Assembly (NCBI GenBank): GCA_947479935.1
Contig: CANKBG010000007.1
Span: 29,264 to 93,263 of the forward strand
DNA: 64,000 bases
Source: Comamonadaceae bacterium
GTDB lineage: Bacteria > Pseudomonadota > Gammaproteobacteria > Burkholderiales > Burkholderiaceae_C
Direction: 5' to 3'
Numbering within the stretch: the first letter of the stretch is position 1; every line of letters starts with the position of its first letter. Position numbers and translations under genes: made by a program. Below, one piece after another: positions 9,560-20,170 of this stretch. Under the pieces are notes generated by a model that saw only the letters and a program-made list of their open reading frames with translations, had not been told where the DNA came from and did not search any database.

Positions 9560-10174
9560 TTACTTTTGCTTGGGTACTCTGCCCATTAAATAAAACTCCG
9601 GGTTGGGCATCATGCCGCTGAAACTGGCCATTCGGTTGGACAGTCCAAAGAACGCCGTAATGGCCGCAATGTCCCAAATGTCTTCATCGTCAAAGCCATG
9701 CGCATGCAGATGCGCAAAGTCGGCATCCTCAATTTGGTCGCTGTGCAAACAAACTTTCATGGCGAAATCGAGCATGGCGCGTTGCTTGTCTGAAATGTCT
9801 GCCTTGCGGTAGTTCACTGCTACCTGATCAGCCACCAAGGGTTTCTTTTCGTAAATTCTCAAAATAGCGCCATGCGCCACAACACAGTACAAACAGTTGT
9901 TGGCAGCACTGGTTGTGGTCACAATCATTTCCCGATCGCCTTTGGTGAGGTGGCTGGTGCGGCCCACCGATTCAGGCACCATCAGGGCATCGTGATAGGC
10001 AAAAAAAGCACGCCATTCGGCCGGTCTTCGCGCAAAAGCCAAAAACACTTGCGGTACAAACCCTGCCTTTTCTTGGACTTCCAAAATTTTGGCACGGATG
10101 TCTTCGGGCACATCTTTCAGCTCTGGCACAGGATACCGCTGTGTTTTTCCGCTATTTGAGGAGGGGCCGGTCAT
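9560..10174 (-). CDS. AhpD-like / carboxymuconolactone decarboxylase family peroxidase-related protein
   Basis: About 204 residues. The AhpD-type redox motif is NNCLYCVVAHGAILR, with CXXC and the downstream histidine, followed by the all-helical segment VNYRKADISDKQRAMLDFAMKVC. Such proteins are thought to reduce peroxides or act as thiol oxidoreductases; the substrate is unknown. ATG 10174 is chosen over the track start at 10207 because AAGGAAA lies at proper distance before it. It is divergent from the CoA-transferase genes. Confidence 0.8.
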   Translation of the reverse strand: MTGPSSNSGKTQRYPVPELKDVPEDIRAKILEVQEKAGFVPQVFLAFARRPAEWRAFFAYHDALMVPESVGRTSHLTKGDREMIVTTTSAANNCLYCVVAHGAILRIYEKKPLVADQVAVNYRKADISDKQRAMLDFAMKVCLHSDQIEDADFAHLHAHGFDDEDIWDIAAITAFFGLSNRMASFSGMMPNPEFYLMGRVPKQK

Positions 10175-10253
10175 GGATTTCCTTGTCAGTTCCCTGATTC
10201 TAATCACCTATTACACTACACACTTTGAAGATTTCCCCTCTTAGGAGAGCCCT

Positions 10254-10961
10254 GTGAATAAGATATTCCCTTCTGCTGCCGAGGCGCTGAAAGGCGTCGT
10301 GTCAGATGGCCAATTGCTGGCCGTGGGTGGCTTTGGCCTCTGCGGTATTCCCGAAGCTTTGATCGAAGCCCTGCGCGATTCTGGCGTGAAAAATCTCACC
10401 GCCATCTCCAATAACGCGGGTGTCGATGGCTTTGGTTTGGGCAAGCTGCTCGAAACACGTCAGATCAAAAAAATGATCTCCTCCTATGTTGGCGAAAACA
10501 AAGAGTTTGAGCGTCAGTTCTTGGCAGGCGAGCTTGAGTTGGAATTCACGCCACAAGGCACCTTGGCCGAAAAGCTGCGCGCTGGCGGTGCGGGCATCCC
10601 AGCCTTCTTTACCAAAACGGGTGTGGGCACCGTGGTGGCCGATGGCAAAGAATTGCGTGATTTCGATGGCGAAACTTACGTCATGGAACGCTCCTTGGTG
10701 CCTGATGTGTCGTTGGTGAAAGCCTGGCGTGCAGACAAATCGGGCAACTTGCAATTCCGTTTAACGGCTCGCAACTTCAACCCCGCTGTGGCCATGGCTG
10801 GCAAGCTGTGCATTGTGGAAGTAGAAGAGATTGTGGAAACAGGTGACATGATCCCTGACCATATTCACTTGCCCGGTATTTACGTCCACCGATTGGTTCT
10901 CAACAAGCACCCTGAAAAGCGCATTGAGAAACGCACCATCACTGAGAAAGCAGGAGTCTAA
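10254..10961 (+). CDS. scoA: 3-oxoacid CoA-transferase subunit A
   Basis: 235 residues. The subunit A signature is [19 protein letters not shown] and [20 protein letters not shown], followed by [17 protein letters not shown]. Together with subunit B it moves CoA from succinyl-CoA to acetoacetate or another 3-oxoacid. The start is GTG at 10254 with AGGAGAG upstream. The gene ends 2 bases before subunit B, so the two are one operon. Confidence 0.93.
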   Translation: MNKIFPSAAEALKGVVSDGQLLAVGGFGLCGIPEALIEALRDSGVKNLTAISNNAGVDGFGLGKLLETRQIKKMISSYVGENKEFERQFLAGELELEFTPQGTLAEKLRAGGAGIPAFFTKTGVGTVVADGKELRDFDGETYVMERSLVPDVSLVKAWRADKSGNLQFRLTARNFNPAVAMAGKLCIVEVEEIVETGDMIPDHIHLPGIYVHRLVLNKHPEKRIEKRTITEKAGV

Positions 10962-10963
10962 GC

Positions 10964-11605
10964 ATGAGCTGGAGTCAAGACCAAATGGCGGCTCGTGCCG
11001 CACACGAACTGCAAGACGGCTTCTATGTCAATCTGGGCATTGGCATTCCCACCTTGGTGGCCAACCATGTGCCCAGCAACATTGAAGTGTGGCTGCAATC
11101 TGAAAACGGCATGTTGGGCATTGGCCCGTTTCCCACTGAAGATGAGGTCGATGCCGACCTGATCAATGCGGGCAAGCAAACCGTGACCACCATCAAGGGC
11201 ACCTCTATTTTTGGCAGTCACGACAGCTTTGCCATGATTCGCGGCGGCAAAATCAATCTGTCCATCTTGGGTGCCATGCAAGTGAGCGAGAAGGGTGACC
11301 TGGCCAACTGGATGATTCCAGGCAAGATGGTCAAGGGCATGGGCGGCGCCATGGATTTGGTGGCTGGTGTCAAGCGCGTGATTATTTTGATGGAACATGT
11401 GGCCAAGAAAAAAGATGGCACTGAAGATTTAAAAATCTTGAACCAATGCACTTTGCCATTAACCGGCGTGGGTGTGGTCGATCGCATCATCACCGACTTG
11501 GCCGTGATGGATGTGGTGCCTGAAGGACTCAAAGTGCTTGAGATGGCGCCTGGCGTCACACAAGAATTTTTGCAAAGTAAAACAGGCTGTCATCTGATCT
11601 TCTAA
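10964..11605 (+). CDS. scoB: 3-oxoacid CoA-transferase subunit B
   Basis: 213 residues. The catalytic glutamate is E47 in [12 protein letters not shown], the residue that forms the enzyme-CoA thioester in this family; [15 protein letters not shown] and [10 protein letters not shown] are further family blocks. It completes the heterodimer with the preceding subunit. The stop overlaps the start of the next dehydrogenase gene by one base (TAATG), so coupled translation is likely. Confidence 0.94.
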   Translation: MSWSQDQMAARAAHELQDGFYVNLGIGIPTLVANHVPSNIEVWLQSENGMLGIGPFPTEDEVDADLINAGKQTVTTIKGTSIFGSHDSFAMIRGGKINLSILGAMQVSEKGDLANWMIPGKMVKGMGGAMDLVAGVKRVIILMEHVAKKKDGTEDLKILNQCTLPLTGVGVVDRIITDLAVMDVVPEGLKVLEMAPGVTQEFLQSKTGCHLIF

Positions 11606-12672
11606 TGAAACAATTCAAAATTGCATGCATCCCAGGCGATGGCATCGGGCAGGAAGTGATTCCTGCTTCACAAGTGGTACTTGAGGCGCTTGCCGAAGGA
11701 CAAAGCCAGTTCAGTTTTGAATTTAAATCGTTTGATTGGGGCGGCGATTACTACCGACAACATGGCGTCATGATGCCCGCCGATGGCCTTGATGCACTGC
11801 GGCCCATGGATGCCATTTTGTTTGGTTCTGCGGGCGACCCACAAATTCCAGACCACATCACCTTGTGGGGACTGCGTCTCAAAATTTGCCAAGGTTTTGA
11901 TCAGTACGCCAATGTGCGCCCAACGCGCATTTTGCCGGGCATTGATGCCCCCCTAAAGCGATGCACTCCTGAGCAACTCAACTGGGTCATTGTCCGTGAA
12001 AATTCTGAAGGCGAATATGCGGGTGTGGGCGGTAGAGCTCATCAAGGCCACCCCATTGAAGTGGCCACCGATGTGTCCATGATGACCCGCGTGGGCGTGC
12101 AGCGCATCATGCGTTATGCCTTCAAGTTGGCGCAATCACGGCCGCGCAAGTTGCTCACCGTGGTCACCAAATCTAACGCGCAGCGCCATGCCATGGTGAT
12201 GTGGGATGAAATTGCCAAAGAGGTGAGCTTGGAGTTTCCGGATGTGCGATGGGACAAAGAACTGGTGGACGCGTGCACTGCGCGCATGGTGAATCGGCCT
12301 GCAACGCTAGACACCTTAGTGGCCACCAACTTGCATGCCGATATTCTGAGCGATTTGGCTGCGGCGCTGGCTGGCAGTTTGGGCATCGCGCCCACGGGCA
12401 ACATTGACCCCGAGCGCCGGTATCCCTCCATGTTTGAACCGATACACGGTTCCGCCTTTGACATTATGGGTAAAGGTCTCGCAAACCCTATTGGCAGTTT
12501 TTGGAGTTGTGTGATGATGTTGGAGCACATCGGACTGGATCAGCAGGCTCAGCGTTTAATGCAGGCCATTGAGGCGGTTACCGCCAACCCCAAGTTGCAC
12601 ACTCGCGACTTAGGCGGTGAGGCCACTACGCTACAAGTGACCGAGGCCGTGTGCCAGATGCTTCGGCCCTAA
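11605..12672 (+). CDS. tartrate/D-malate dehydrogenase, isocitrate-isopropylmalate dehydrogenase family
   Basis: 355 residues. The N-terminal IACIPGDGIGQEVIP, the substrate loop VRENSEGEYAGVGGR, and the metal site NLHADILSDLAAALAGSLG place it in the β-decarboxylating dehydrogenase family. FGSAGDPQIPDHITLWGLRLKICQGFDQY resembles TtuC/DmlA proteins more than LeuB. It would oxidise tartrate or D-malate with NAD. Neighbouring CoA-transferase and Bug receptors suggest use of an organic acid carbon source; the exact substrate is inference. Confidence 0.85.
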   Translation: MKQFKIACIPGDGIGQEVIPASQVVLEALAEGQSQFSFEFKSFDWGGDYYRQHGVMMPADGLDALRPMDAILFGSAGDPQIPDHITLWGLRLKICQGFDQYANVRPTRILPGIDAPLKRCTPEQLNWVIVRENSEGEYAGVGGRAHQGHPIEVATDVSMMTRVGVQRIMRYAFKLAQSRPRKLLTVVTKSNAQRHAMVMWDEIAKEVSLEFPDVRWDKELVDACTARMVNRPATLDTLVATNLHADILSDLAAALAGSLGIAPTGNIDPERRYPSMFEPIHGSAFDIMGKGLANPIGSFWSCVMMLEHIGLDQQAQRLMQAIEAVTANPKLHTRDLGGEATTLQVTEAVCQMLRP

Positions 12673-12705
12673 CAAATTCATCATCATCCAGATGCAGGAG
12701 ACAAA

Positions 12706-13683
12706 ATGGAAAAGAAAATAAAGTTTTGGTTGAGTGCAGTGAGCCTCAGTTTGACAAGCTTGATGCCGCATCAAGCATCGGCACAAGCCATGCCCGCTTG
12801 CCCAGAGAAAAACGTCATGTATTGGCAGGCATTTCCTCCGGGCGGCGAATCTGATTTGTCTGCAAGGCATCAGCAAGTGGTGCTTAAAAAGAAATGCGGC
12901 GCCATTGATACCATCATTCAATACAAGGCTGGCGCTGGCGGCGGCCTCATGTGGGCTCAAATGAACAATCTGCCAGGCGATGGCCTCAATGTGGTGGGCA
13001 TCAATTTGCCGCACATTGTGTTTCAGCCCATCGAAGGTGAAGTTCAATACAAAACCGCCGACATCACACCCGTTTTTTGGTTTCATTACACCCCTGATGT
13101 GTTGGTAGTTCCAGAAAGCAGTCCCATTAAAAACTTTGCTGAGTTCATTGCCGCGGCCAAACAGTCTCCCGGCAAAATGAACTTGGGTGGCTCGGGCTTG
13201 AACTCCGCTAACCATGCCGCGCATGAACGTTTGAATGCGGCCTTTGGTATCAAGAGCACCTATGTGCCCTACAAAGGCACTGGCGATATGTCGATGGCAG
13301 TTGTCGGCGCGCAAATCGATGGCGCTGTGACCTACACACCTTTTGCTATTGCCAATCGCGGCAAAGTTCGCGCCTTGGCTGTGGCCATGGAAAAACGCCA
13401 CCCCCTCATGCCAAACGTGCCTACCTTTAGAGAGCTGGGCGTCGATTGGATTGACGGCGCTTATCGCGGCGTGGGTGTGCCAAAGTCAACCTCACCAGAG
13501 GCGCGCAAAAAATTGTCAGACATGTGGCTGGCTTTGAACAACGATCCTGAAATGAAAGAGCTTGCCGCCAAGAGCGGCTTCGAGTTGGTCAACATTGGCA
13601 CCGATCAAATGGACGCCTTCATGAAAGAGCGAATTGCTTTGTACATTGAAGGCGCCAAACGTTTGGGCTTGGGTAAAAAGTAA
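12706..13683 (+). CDS. Bug family (TctC) periplasmic solute-binding receptor, atypical N terminus
   Basis: 325 residues with a signal peptide ending ...HQASAQA. The Bug signature after it is altered to WQAFPPGGESDLSARHQQVV, with a cysteine pair (PACPEKN and LKKKCGAID) not usual in the family. The remaining Bug blocks are present: GLNSANHAAHERLNAAFG and HPLMPNVPTFRELGVDW. Bug proteins bind small carboxylates in the periplasm; no TctA/TctB membrane partner genes are nearby. Strong ribosome site (GGAGAC) before ATG 12706. Confidence 0.85.
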   Translation: MEKKIKFWLSAVSLSLTSLMPHQASAQAMPACPEKNVMYWQAFPPGGESDLSARHQQVVLKKKCGAIDTIIQYKAGAGGGLMWAQMNNLPGDGLNVVGINLPHIVFQPIEGEVQYKTADITPVFWFHYTPDVLVVPESSPIKNFAEFIAAAKQSPGKMNLGGSGLNSANHAAHERLNAAFGIKSTYVPYKGTGDMSMAVVGAQIDGAVTYTPFAIANRGKVRALAVAMEKRHPLMPNVPTFRELGVDWIDGAYRGVGVPKSTSPEARKKLSDMWLALNNDPEMKELAAKSGFELVNIGTDQMDAFMKERIALYIEGAKRLGLGKK

Positions 13684-13705
13684 ACCTGTGAAACAAGGAG
13701 ACAAG

Positions 13706-14692
13706 ATGCGTTCAATTTTTTCAAAGTGGAAACAAATTTTCACGGGCACATTGATTGCGATGGCACTGCCGATCAGTGTCATGGCGCAGGCCTACCCCAC
13801 CAAACCCATCAAAATGATTGTGCCGTTCCCCGCGGGCGGTACCACTGACATCGTGGCTCGCATCATTGCGCAAAAGATGACTGAGTCGATGGGGCAACCC
13901 GTCACGGTTGACAACAAGGGTGGTGCTGGCGGCAACATTGGCGCAGACCTCATGGCCAAAGCCGCACCCGACGGTTACACCATCATGATGCACAACCTGT
14001 CCTTTCCATTGGCAGCAGTTGCACAAGCGCTGGCAAACCGTGCCCCCTTCAATGTGGACACAGATTTTGCAGGTGTTTCTATTGCGGTTTATGTGCCCTT
14101 CATTTGGACTTCCAGCCCATCAGTGCCAGCCAAAGACCTCAAAGAACTTGCCAACCTTTTGAAAAGCAACAAGGCTTTGCAATACAACTACGGCTCTACA
14201 GGCCCAGGCTCCACCATGCACGTACTGGGTGAAGCTTACAAAAAAGAAGCTGGCATCAGCATGGAGCACATCCCCTTCAAAGGTGCTGCGCCCTTAAAGC
14301 AAGAACTGTTGGCTGGCCGATTGCAAGTGGGTGGTGATCAGTTGTCCTCTTCTTTGGCAGAAGTAAAAGCTGGCACCTTGAAAGCCTTGGCCACAACCGC
14401 TTCTAAGCGCATTCCTGGTTTGCCTGATGTGCCTACTGTCAAAGAGTTGGGCTATCCCAACTTGGAATTGGAAGGCTGGAACGGTGTGTTTGCACCCGCC
14501 AAAACACCCAAAGACATCATTGACCGTTTGAACAAAGAAATTATTGCGGCCGTCAAGCATCCTGACGTGGTGAAACGCTTGAACGAACTGGGCGCTGAAG
14601 GCGTTGGCTCAACACCTGCTGCGCAAGATGCCATGTTGCGCAAGCAGATGGACCAATTCCGAGCCATCATCCGTGAGATGAAACTCGAATAA
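13706..14692 (+). CDS. Bug family (TctC) tripartite tricarboxylate transporter receptor
   Basis: 328 residues from ATG 13706, with AAGGAG 5 bases upstream; the track start at 13634 lies inside the preceding gene. A signal peptide ends ...SVMAQA and the mature protein starts with the classic YPTKPIKMIVPFPAGGTTDI. Other Bug blocks are GGAGGNIGADLMAKAAPDG and IPGLPDVPTVKELGYPN. It binds an organic acid in the periplasm. It sits 22 bp after another, divergent Bug gene, a tandem pair of receptors without a channel gene. Confidence 0.92.
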   Translation: MRSIFSKWKQIFTGTLIAMALPISVMAQAYPTKPIKMIVPFPAGGTTDIVARIIAQKMTESMGQPVTVDNKGGAGGNIGADLMAKAAPDGYTIMMHNLSFPLAAVAQALANRAPFNVDTDFAGVSIAVYVPFIWTSSPSVPAKDLKELANLLKSNKALQYNYGSTGPGSTMHVLGEAYKKEAGISMEHIPFKGAAPLKQELLAGRLQVGGDQLSSSLAEVKAGTLKALATTASKRIPGLPDVPTVKELGYPNLELEGWNGVFAPAKTPKDIIDRLNKEIIAAVKHPDVVKRLNELGAEGVGSTPAAQDAMLRKQMDQFRAIIREMKLE

Positions 14693-14710
14693 CCCACAAA
14701 CGCCAAGGCC

Positions 14711-15604
14711 TTACTTTGAGTGAGCGCCTTGGCCAAGCCACCAAACTGGCAGTTGCGTGCAGTCTTTGCCGTCTAGGCCAGCGTCTGCAGCCTGGTTAAA
14801 TTTTTGCAAGGCCATGGTGGTCAATGGCAACTCTCTTTGGTTTGTTTGTGCCAATGCAAGCATGGTTCGCATGTCTTTGCGCATGGTGGCCACATCAACA
14901 GTTACTGTGTCATTTTTTTGATGGCCCAAGGCTTGAACCAGCAAGGGGCCACGCACCTTCAGCATATTGGGTCCACCTGAACTTTCAGACAATATGTCGA
15001 CCACCCTTTGAGGATCAAGTTTCAGATGATCAATCAAGGACAGCGCTTCGCCCAAGGTTTGCCAGTAAACCATGAGGGGCAAGTTGACGGCCATCTTCAT
15101 GGTCGACCCAGCGCCGTAAGTACCCACATGTTCAACGCGTTTGCACAGGTGTTCTAACAAAGATTGAACCTTGGCCAGGTCGGCTGCATGACCACCTACA
15201 AACCCAAGCAATTTACCTTCCTTGGCGGGGCCAATGCTGCCACCCACAGGACACTCTAAATAAGCAGCGCCAACGGCTTGCACTCGCAACGCCAACTCTG
15301 GCGGCTTGGTAGGATTGACGGTACTCATGTCAATGAACATGGGATGTCCCCCTGCGCCAGACAAGAGGCCCTCTGCGCCAGAGTAAACATCGTCGATGGC
15401 GGCTTCATTGGTAAGAAGGGTGATGACGGTGTCCACCGACTCGGCCAACAACTTAGGCGTGTTTGCCCACTGTGCACCCGCACTCAAGAGGGCGCTGGCT
15501 TTGTCGGAGGTTCTGTTCCACACAGTGACCGAGTAGCCGAGCCCCAATAGGCGAGAACCAAGGGCATTGCCCATTTTGCCAATACCTGCGATACCAACTT
15601 TCAT
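14711..15604 (-). CDS. 3-hydroxyisobutyrate dehydrogenase-family NAD(P)-dependent oxidoreductase
   Basis: 297 residues. The N-terminal dinucleotide fold MKVGIAGIGKMGNALGSRLLGLG and VTVWNRTSDKAS, the substrate region FIDMSTVNPTKP, and CPVGGSIGPAKEGKL are hallmarks of β-hydroxyacid dehydrogenases. The catalytic-type lysine falls in STMKMAVNLPLMVYWQTLGEAL. ATG 15604 is preferred because TTGGAGAACAAT gives a good ribosome site; the track's TTG start contains that site. Convergent with the Bug genes; substrate unknown. Confidence 0.85.
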   Translation of the reverse strand: MKVGIAGIGKMGNALGSRLLGLGYSVTVWNRTSDKASALLSAGAQWANTPKLLAESVDTVITLLTNEAAIDDVYSGAEGLLSGAGGHPMFIDMSTVNPTKPPELALRVQAVGAAYLECPVGGSIGPAKEGKLLGFVGGHAADLAKVQSLLEHLCKRVEHVGTYGAGSTMKMAVNLPLMVYWQTLGEALSLIDHLKLDPQRVVDILSESSGGPNMLKVRGPLLVQALGHQKNDTVTVDVATMRKDMRTMLALAQTNQRELPLTTMALQKFNQAADAGLDGKDCTQLPVWWLGQGAHSK

Positions 15605-15828
15605 ATTGTTCTCCAATTGCGATGAATAGATTTACTTCGAAATATGACCCATTGGCCGTTGATCAATGCGTCTGTTTTAAGGAGAGGGGGGTCTTTGAGC
15701 AGGGCCAAAGGGGATATTTTCATGTCCATAGAAGTCTCCAAAGGGATTTTTGAGTCAAATCAATCCGTATTTGCAATCTTATAATGGAAAGTTGCGCCCA
15801 GTGCGGCTTTAAAAAAGATACCCCTGCC

Positions 15829-18453
15829 ATGAGCACACCTGTTATTTCTGTTGCTGAAATTCGCAAAACATTCCTCGACTTTTTTGCGTCCAAAGGACAT
15901 ACCGTGGTGGCGTCTAGCCCCTTGGTGCCTGGCAACGACCCCACCTTGATGTTCACCAACTCTGGAATGGTTCAGTTCAAGGATGTTTTTTTGGGCTCTG
16001 ACAAACGCAGTTATGTGCGAGCCGCTTCGGTTCAAGCTTGTTTGCGCGCAGGTGGCAAGCACAACGATTTGGAAAATGTGGGCTACACCGCACGTCACCA
16101 TACCTTTTTTGAAATGTTGGGAAACTGGAGCTTTGGCGATTACTTCAAGCGCGACAGTTTGAAGTGGGCTTGGGAATTGCTCACGCAGGTTTACAAATTG
16201 CCTGCCGACAAATTGTGGGCCACAGTCTACATTGAGGACGACGAAGCCTACGACATTTGGACTAAAGAAATTGGACTGCCTCCCGAGCGTGTGGTGCGGA
16301 TTGGCGACAACAAAGGCGGGCGCTACATGTCCGACAATTTTTGGATGATGGCTGACACCGGTCCGTGTGGCCCTTGCTCTGAAATTTTTTACGATCACGG
16401 CCCCGATATTGCGGGCGGCCCGCCTGGCAGCCCTGAGCAAGACGGCGATCGCTACATTGAAATTTGGAACAACGTGTTCATGCAGTTCGACATGCAACCT
16501 GACGGCAGTGTGAAAAACTTGCCCGCACCCTGCGTTGACACGGGCATGGGCTTAGAGCGATTGGCCGCCATTCTTCAGCACGTGCACAGCAATTACGAAA
16601 TTGATATTTTTGAGGCACTCATCAAAGCGGCATCGCGCGAAACGGGCTGCACCGATTTACAAAACAAATCATTGCGCGTGATTGCGGACCACATTCGCGC
16701 CACAGCCTTCTTGGTGAGTGATGGTGTGGTGCCCAGCAACGAAGGCCGCGGCTATGTGCAGCGCCGCATTGTGCGTCGTGCCATTCGTCATGGTTACAAA
16801 CTCGGTCAGAAAACACCTTTCTTTCACAAGTTGGTGCCTGACTTGGTCAAGCTGATGGGCGCGGCTTATCCCAGCTTGGCATCTCAAGAAAAACGCATCA
16901 CCGATATTTTGAAAGCGGAAGAAGAGCGCTTCTTTGAAACCCTTGAAGTAGGCATGCAGATTTTGGACGCAGCCCTTGAAGGCGGCGTCAAAGTGCTGCC
17001 TGGTGAAGTCGCCTTTAAGTTGCACGATACCTATGGCTTCCCATTGGACTTATCTGCCGACGTTTGCCGCGAGCGCGATTTGAGCGTCGACGAAGCTGGC
17101 TTTGCAGCGGCCATGGAGCGTCAAAAGTCCCAAGCCCGTGCGGCAGGTAAATTTAAAATGGACCGTGCCTTGGAATACACCGGCGCTGGCAACATCTTCG
17201 TTGGGTACGACGAATTGCAAGCTACCGCCAAAGTGTTGGCGCTGTATGTGGATGGCACACCTGCAAGTGAACTGAAGGCTGGCCAAAACGGCGTGGTGGT
17301 GTTGGACACCACCCCTTTCTATGCAGAGTCGGGCGGTCAAGTGGGTGATCAAGGTCTATTGCAAACTGCTGGGGCCAAATTTGAAGTGGCCGACACCTTG
17401 AAAATCAAAGCCGATGTGTTTGGTCATCATGGCGAGTTGCTGCAGGGTAGCTTGAAAGTGGGCGACGCTGTGCAAGCACAAGTCAATATTGAAGTGCGTG
17501 CAGCCACCGTGCGCAACCACTCCGCCACCCACTTGATGCACAAAGCGTTGCGTGAAGTGTTGGGCGATCATGTACAGCAAAAAGGCTCCTTGGTGAACGC
17601 AGAGCGGACTCGTTTTGACTTTGCGCATAACTCACCCATGACTGACGAACAAATTTTGGCCATTGAAGCCAAAGTGAATCAAGAAATTTGGGCCAATCCC
17701 GCCACGCACGCGCGCGTGATGGACATTGAGGCGGCTCAAAAAATCGGTGCCATGATGTTGTTTGGCGAGAAGTACGGCGAGACGGTGCGCGTCTTGGACA
17801 TCGGTTCTAGCCGAGAGTTGTGCGGTGGCGTGCACGTGAACCGCACCGGTGACATTGGTTTGTTCAAAGTGGTGGCAGAAAGCGGCGTGGCTGCGGGTGT
17901 GCGACGCATTGAAGCCGTGACGGGCGGTCATGCGCTTGCTTACTTGCAGTCATTGGAGTCTACAGTTTCCAAGGCTGCTGGCAGTCTGAAAGCATCGCCG
18001 GCTGAACTGAACAGCCGCATTGCCCAAGTCTTGGACCAAGTGAAATCCTTAGAAAAAGAAATGGCTGCGCTTAAAGGCAAATTGGCTTCGTCGCAAGGCG
18101 ATGAGATCATGACGCAGGCTGTAGATGTTAAAGGCGTCAAAGTGCTGTCAGCATTGTTGCCTGGAGCCGATGCCAAAACATTGCGCGACACCATGGACAA
18201 GTTGAAAGACAAACTCAAAACCGCCGTCATCGTTCTGGCCGCTGTGGATGGTGGCAAAGTTCAATTGGCGGCTGGCGTCACGTCAGATACCACAGGCAAA
18301 GTAAAGGCGGGTGAGTTGGTCAACTTTGTGGCTCAGCAAGTGGGCGGCAAAGGCGGCGGTAAGTCAGATATGGCCATGGCGGGTGGTACTGATGCCACCA
18401 ACCTGAATGCGGCTTTGGGCGGTGTGCAGGCTTGGGTGACAGAGCGTTTGTGA
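15829..18453 (+). CDS. alaS: alanyl-tRNA synthetase
   Basis: About 874 residues from ATG 15829, matching the usual ~875. It starts with the class II core ([39 protein letters not shown]) and carries the editing-domain zinc motif [13 protein letters not shown] with [18 protein letters not shown]-Ala domain closes the protein. The track start 15784 adds 15 residues absent from the family. Cytoplasmic charging of tRNA-Ala. Confidence 0.98.
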   Translation: MSTPVISVAEIRKTFLDFFASKGHTVVASSPLVPGNDPTLMFTNSGMVQFKDVFLGSDKRSYVRAASVQACLRAGGKHNDLENVGYTARHHTFFEMLGNWSFGDYFKRDSLKWAWELLTQVYKLPADKLWATVYIEDDEAYDIWTKEIGLPPERVVRIGDNKGGRYMSDNFWMMADTGPCGPCSEIFYDHGPDIAGGPPGSPEQDGDRYIEIWNNVFMQFDMQPDGSVKNLPAPCVDTGMGLERLAAILQHVHSNYEIDIFEALIKAASRETGCTDLQNKSLRVIADHIRATAFLVSDGVVPSNEGRGYVQRRIVRRAIRHGYKLGQKTPFFHKLVPDLVKLMGAAYPSLASQEKRITDILKAEEERFFETLEVGMQILDAALEGGVKVLPGEVAFKLHDTYGFPLDLSADVCRERDLSVDEAGFAAAMERQKSQARAAGKFKMDRALEYTGAGNIFVGYDELQATAKVLALYVDGTPASELKAGQNGVVVLDTTPFYAESGGQVGDQGLLQTAGAKFEVADTLKIKADVFGHHGELLQGSLKVGDAVQAQVNIEVRAATVRNHSATHLMHKALREVLGDHVQQKGSLVNAERTRFDFAHNSPMTDEQILAIEAKVNQEIWANPATHARVMDIEAAQKIGAMMLFGEKYGETVRVLDIGSSRELCGGVHVNRTGDIGLFKVVAESGVAAGVRRIEAVTGGHALAYLQSLESTVSKAAGSLKASPAELNSRIAQVLDQVKSLEKEMAALKGKLASSQGDEIMTQAVDVKGVKVLSALLPGADAKTLRDTMDKLKDKLKTAVIVLAAVDGGKVQLAAGVTSDTTGKVKAGELVNFVAQQVGGKGGGKSDMAMAGGTDATNLNAALGGVQAWVTERL

Positions 18454-18456
18454 TTT

Positions 18457-19458
18457 TTATCGCAAAGCTGCCAATTGCCTTGAGCTTTGGAAACTTTTTG
18501 AAGTGCCAGTCACAGGATCTTTGAAAGCGATTGCTCTGGCTAACAGCTGCAAAGGCGCATTGAAATCATCGTCTTCATTAGCGTCTCTCAGTACTTCAGG
18601 ATAAAACTGATCGTTCATCAAAGGCAATCCTAAGGCATTCATATGGACGCGCAACTGATGGCGTTGACCGGTCACAGGTTTCAGTAAATATCTGGCCAGC
18701 GGCGTTGCGCTTGCGTTGTCATGGGTTGATTCAATCAAATGGGTGTGCAATCGCTCGACGCAATCCATCCAAGTTTCACTGTTGAACTCTGATGAGTCTT
18801 GATGCTCGAGGCTGGCAACTTCACGCATCCTGAAAAACTGCGAGTCTTCTAGCACCATGCTGCGATAAACAAGCGGAAATTGGAGAGGGCGTGCAGAAGT
18901 TTCAGGCGCCCCCGCAATGGCTTCATAGGTTTTCTCAACCTGCTGAAGTCTGAACAATTCTTGGTAGGCATTGCGATCTTGTGCACGAACACTGAACAGC
19001 ACCAAGCCAGCTGTTTCTCGGTCGATCCGGTGCAGGGGAGAGAGCTCTGGCAAATTCAATTGATGCTTGAGTTGAACCAACAAGCTTTGTTGAACATAAC
19101 GGCCGCCAGGCGTGACGGGCATGAAGTGCGGTTTGTCGGCCACCACCAAATGGTCATCTTGAAAAATAACTTTTGCTTGGAACGGTAAAACGGGTTCGTT
19201 TTGAATGCTGCGGTAGTAGTGAAGATGAGATTCAGGACGCAGACTGTCTTGTGGTGCCATTTCGCGCCCCGCAGCATTCAAAATTTCACCTGCTTCAAAT
19301 CTCTGCTGCCATTCTTCGCGAGAAATAGCACTGAATTTTTGCGTTAAAAATTCAATGGCACACAGCGTTGTGTTGGCGGGAATGCCCACCGTGCTGGGGC
19401 CCACACCATTTTTAACCGGCGGCTTAAATCCGTTTGAAGACGACATCCCACACACCAT
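18457..19458 (-). CDS. RluA-family RNA pseudouridine synthase
   Basis: About 330 residues. The catalytic aspartate motif is [19 protein letters not shown], with [14 protein letters not shown] before it and [21 protein letters not shown] after it, all typical of the RluA/RluC/RluD group. It isomerises uridine in rRNA or tRNA; the target cannot be told. There are two ATG candidates, 19458 and 19446, both inside the end of trmB, so the genes overlap and are probably co-expressed. The stop is only 3 bases from the alaS stop (convergent). Confidence 0.85.
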   Translation of the reverse strand: MVCGMSSSNGFKPPVKNGVGPSTVGIPANTTLCAIEFLTQKFSAISREEWQQRFEAGEILNAAGREMAPQDSLRPESHLHYYRSIQNEPVLPFQAKVIFQDDHLVVADKPHFMPVTPGGRYVQQSLLVQLKHQLNLPELSPLHRIDRETAGLVLFSVRAQDRNAYQELFRLQQVEKTYEAIAGAPETSARPLQFPLVYRSMVLEDSQFFRMREVASLEHQDSSEFNSETWMDCVERLHTHLIESTHDNASATPLARYLLKPVTGQRHQLRVHMNALGLPLMNDQFYPEVLRDANEDDDFNAPLQLLARAIAFKDPVTGTSKSFQSSRQLAALR

Positions 19459-20161
19459 GTCCTAATTTTAAGCCACGATTTTCAAATTTGGTGAGAGGGC
19501 GATAGTCGGGTTTGACTGCATAGCCGCCTTGCTCGGCGGATGCGGTGTTCCGAAGCATAGGCTCCGCATTGAGCACTTCCAATATTTGCACCGCATAAGG
19601 TTCCCAATCGGTAGCGCAATGCATGTAAGCGCTGGGCTTTAAGCGTGCTGCCAATTTGGCGACCAGCGGACTCTGAATCAGGCGACGTTTGTTGTGTCGT
19701 GACTTGTGCCAAGGATCGGGAAAAAAAATATGTACGCCATCTAACGATGCCAATGGCAACATGTTATCGATTACCTCAACAGCATCGTGTTGCAAGATGC
19801 GAATGTTTTGAATGTCTTGTTCACCAATTCGTTTGAGCAAGGCGCCCACGCCGGGTTCGTGGACTTCGCAGCATAAAAAGTGATCGGAAGGGCGAATCTT
19901 GGCGATGTGAGCGGTGGCTTCGCCCATGCCAAAGCCAATTTCTAAAATGACTGGGGCTGGCGCCGCTGTTAAGTCCTGCACGGCAAACGCCTTGGCCATG
20001 TTCAAAGGTTCTGGTGCATAGGTCAGTAAAAACTCAGGGCCCCAAACTTCAAAAGCTTTGGCTTGGCCTGTAGTGGTGCGGCCAGCGCGCTTCACAAAGC
20101 TCTTGATGTTTTTGGGAAAAGCGACCGAGGCCGGCGCTAGGTTGAAAGAGTCAGAAGTCAT
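19424..20161 (-). CDS. trmB: tRNA (guanine-N7-)-methyltransferase
   Basis: 245 residues. The SAM-binding motif I is [19 protein letters not shown], and the TrmB signature [18 protein letters not shown] is intact. It makes m7G46 in tRNA variable loops. It overlaps the pseudouridine synthase downstream and follows gluQ closely, so three RNA-related genes form a minus-strand cluster. Confidence 0.96.
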   Translation of the reverse strand: MTSDSFNLAPASVAFPKNIKSFVKRAGRTTTGQAKAFEVWGPEFLLTYAPEPLNMAKAFAVQDLTAAPAPVILEIGFGMGEATAHIAKIRPSDHFLCCEVHEPGVGALLKRIGEQDIQNIRILQHDAVEVIDNMLPLASLDGVHIFFPDPWHKSRHNKRRLIQSPLVAKLAARLKPSAYMHCATDWEPYAVQILEVLNAEPMLRNTASAEQGGYAVKPDYRPLTKFENRGLKLGHGVWDVVFKRI

Positions 20162-20170
20162 GCACAGATT

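Noticed and set aside
12631-13401. 256-aa minus-strand ORF opposite the first Bug gene
   Set aside because: Antisense shadow of a well-supported receptor gene with its own ribosome site.
15760-16497. 245-aa minus-strand ORF opposite alaS
   Set aside because: Shadow of alaS; composition is that of a reversed reading frame.
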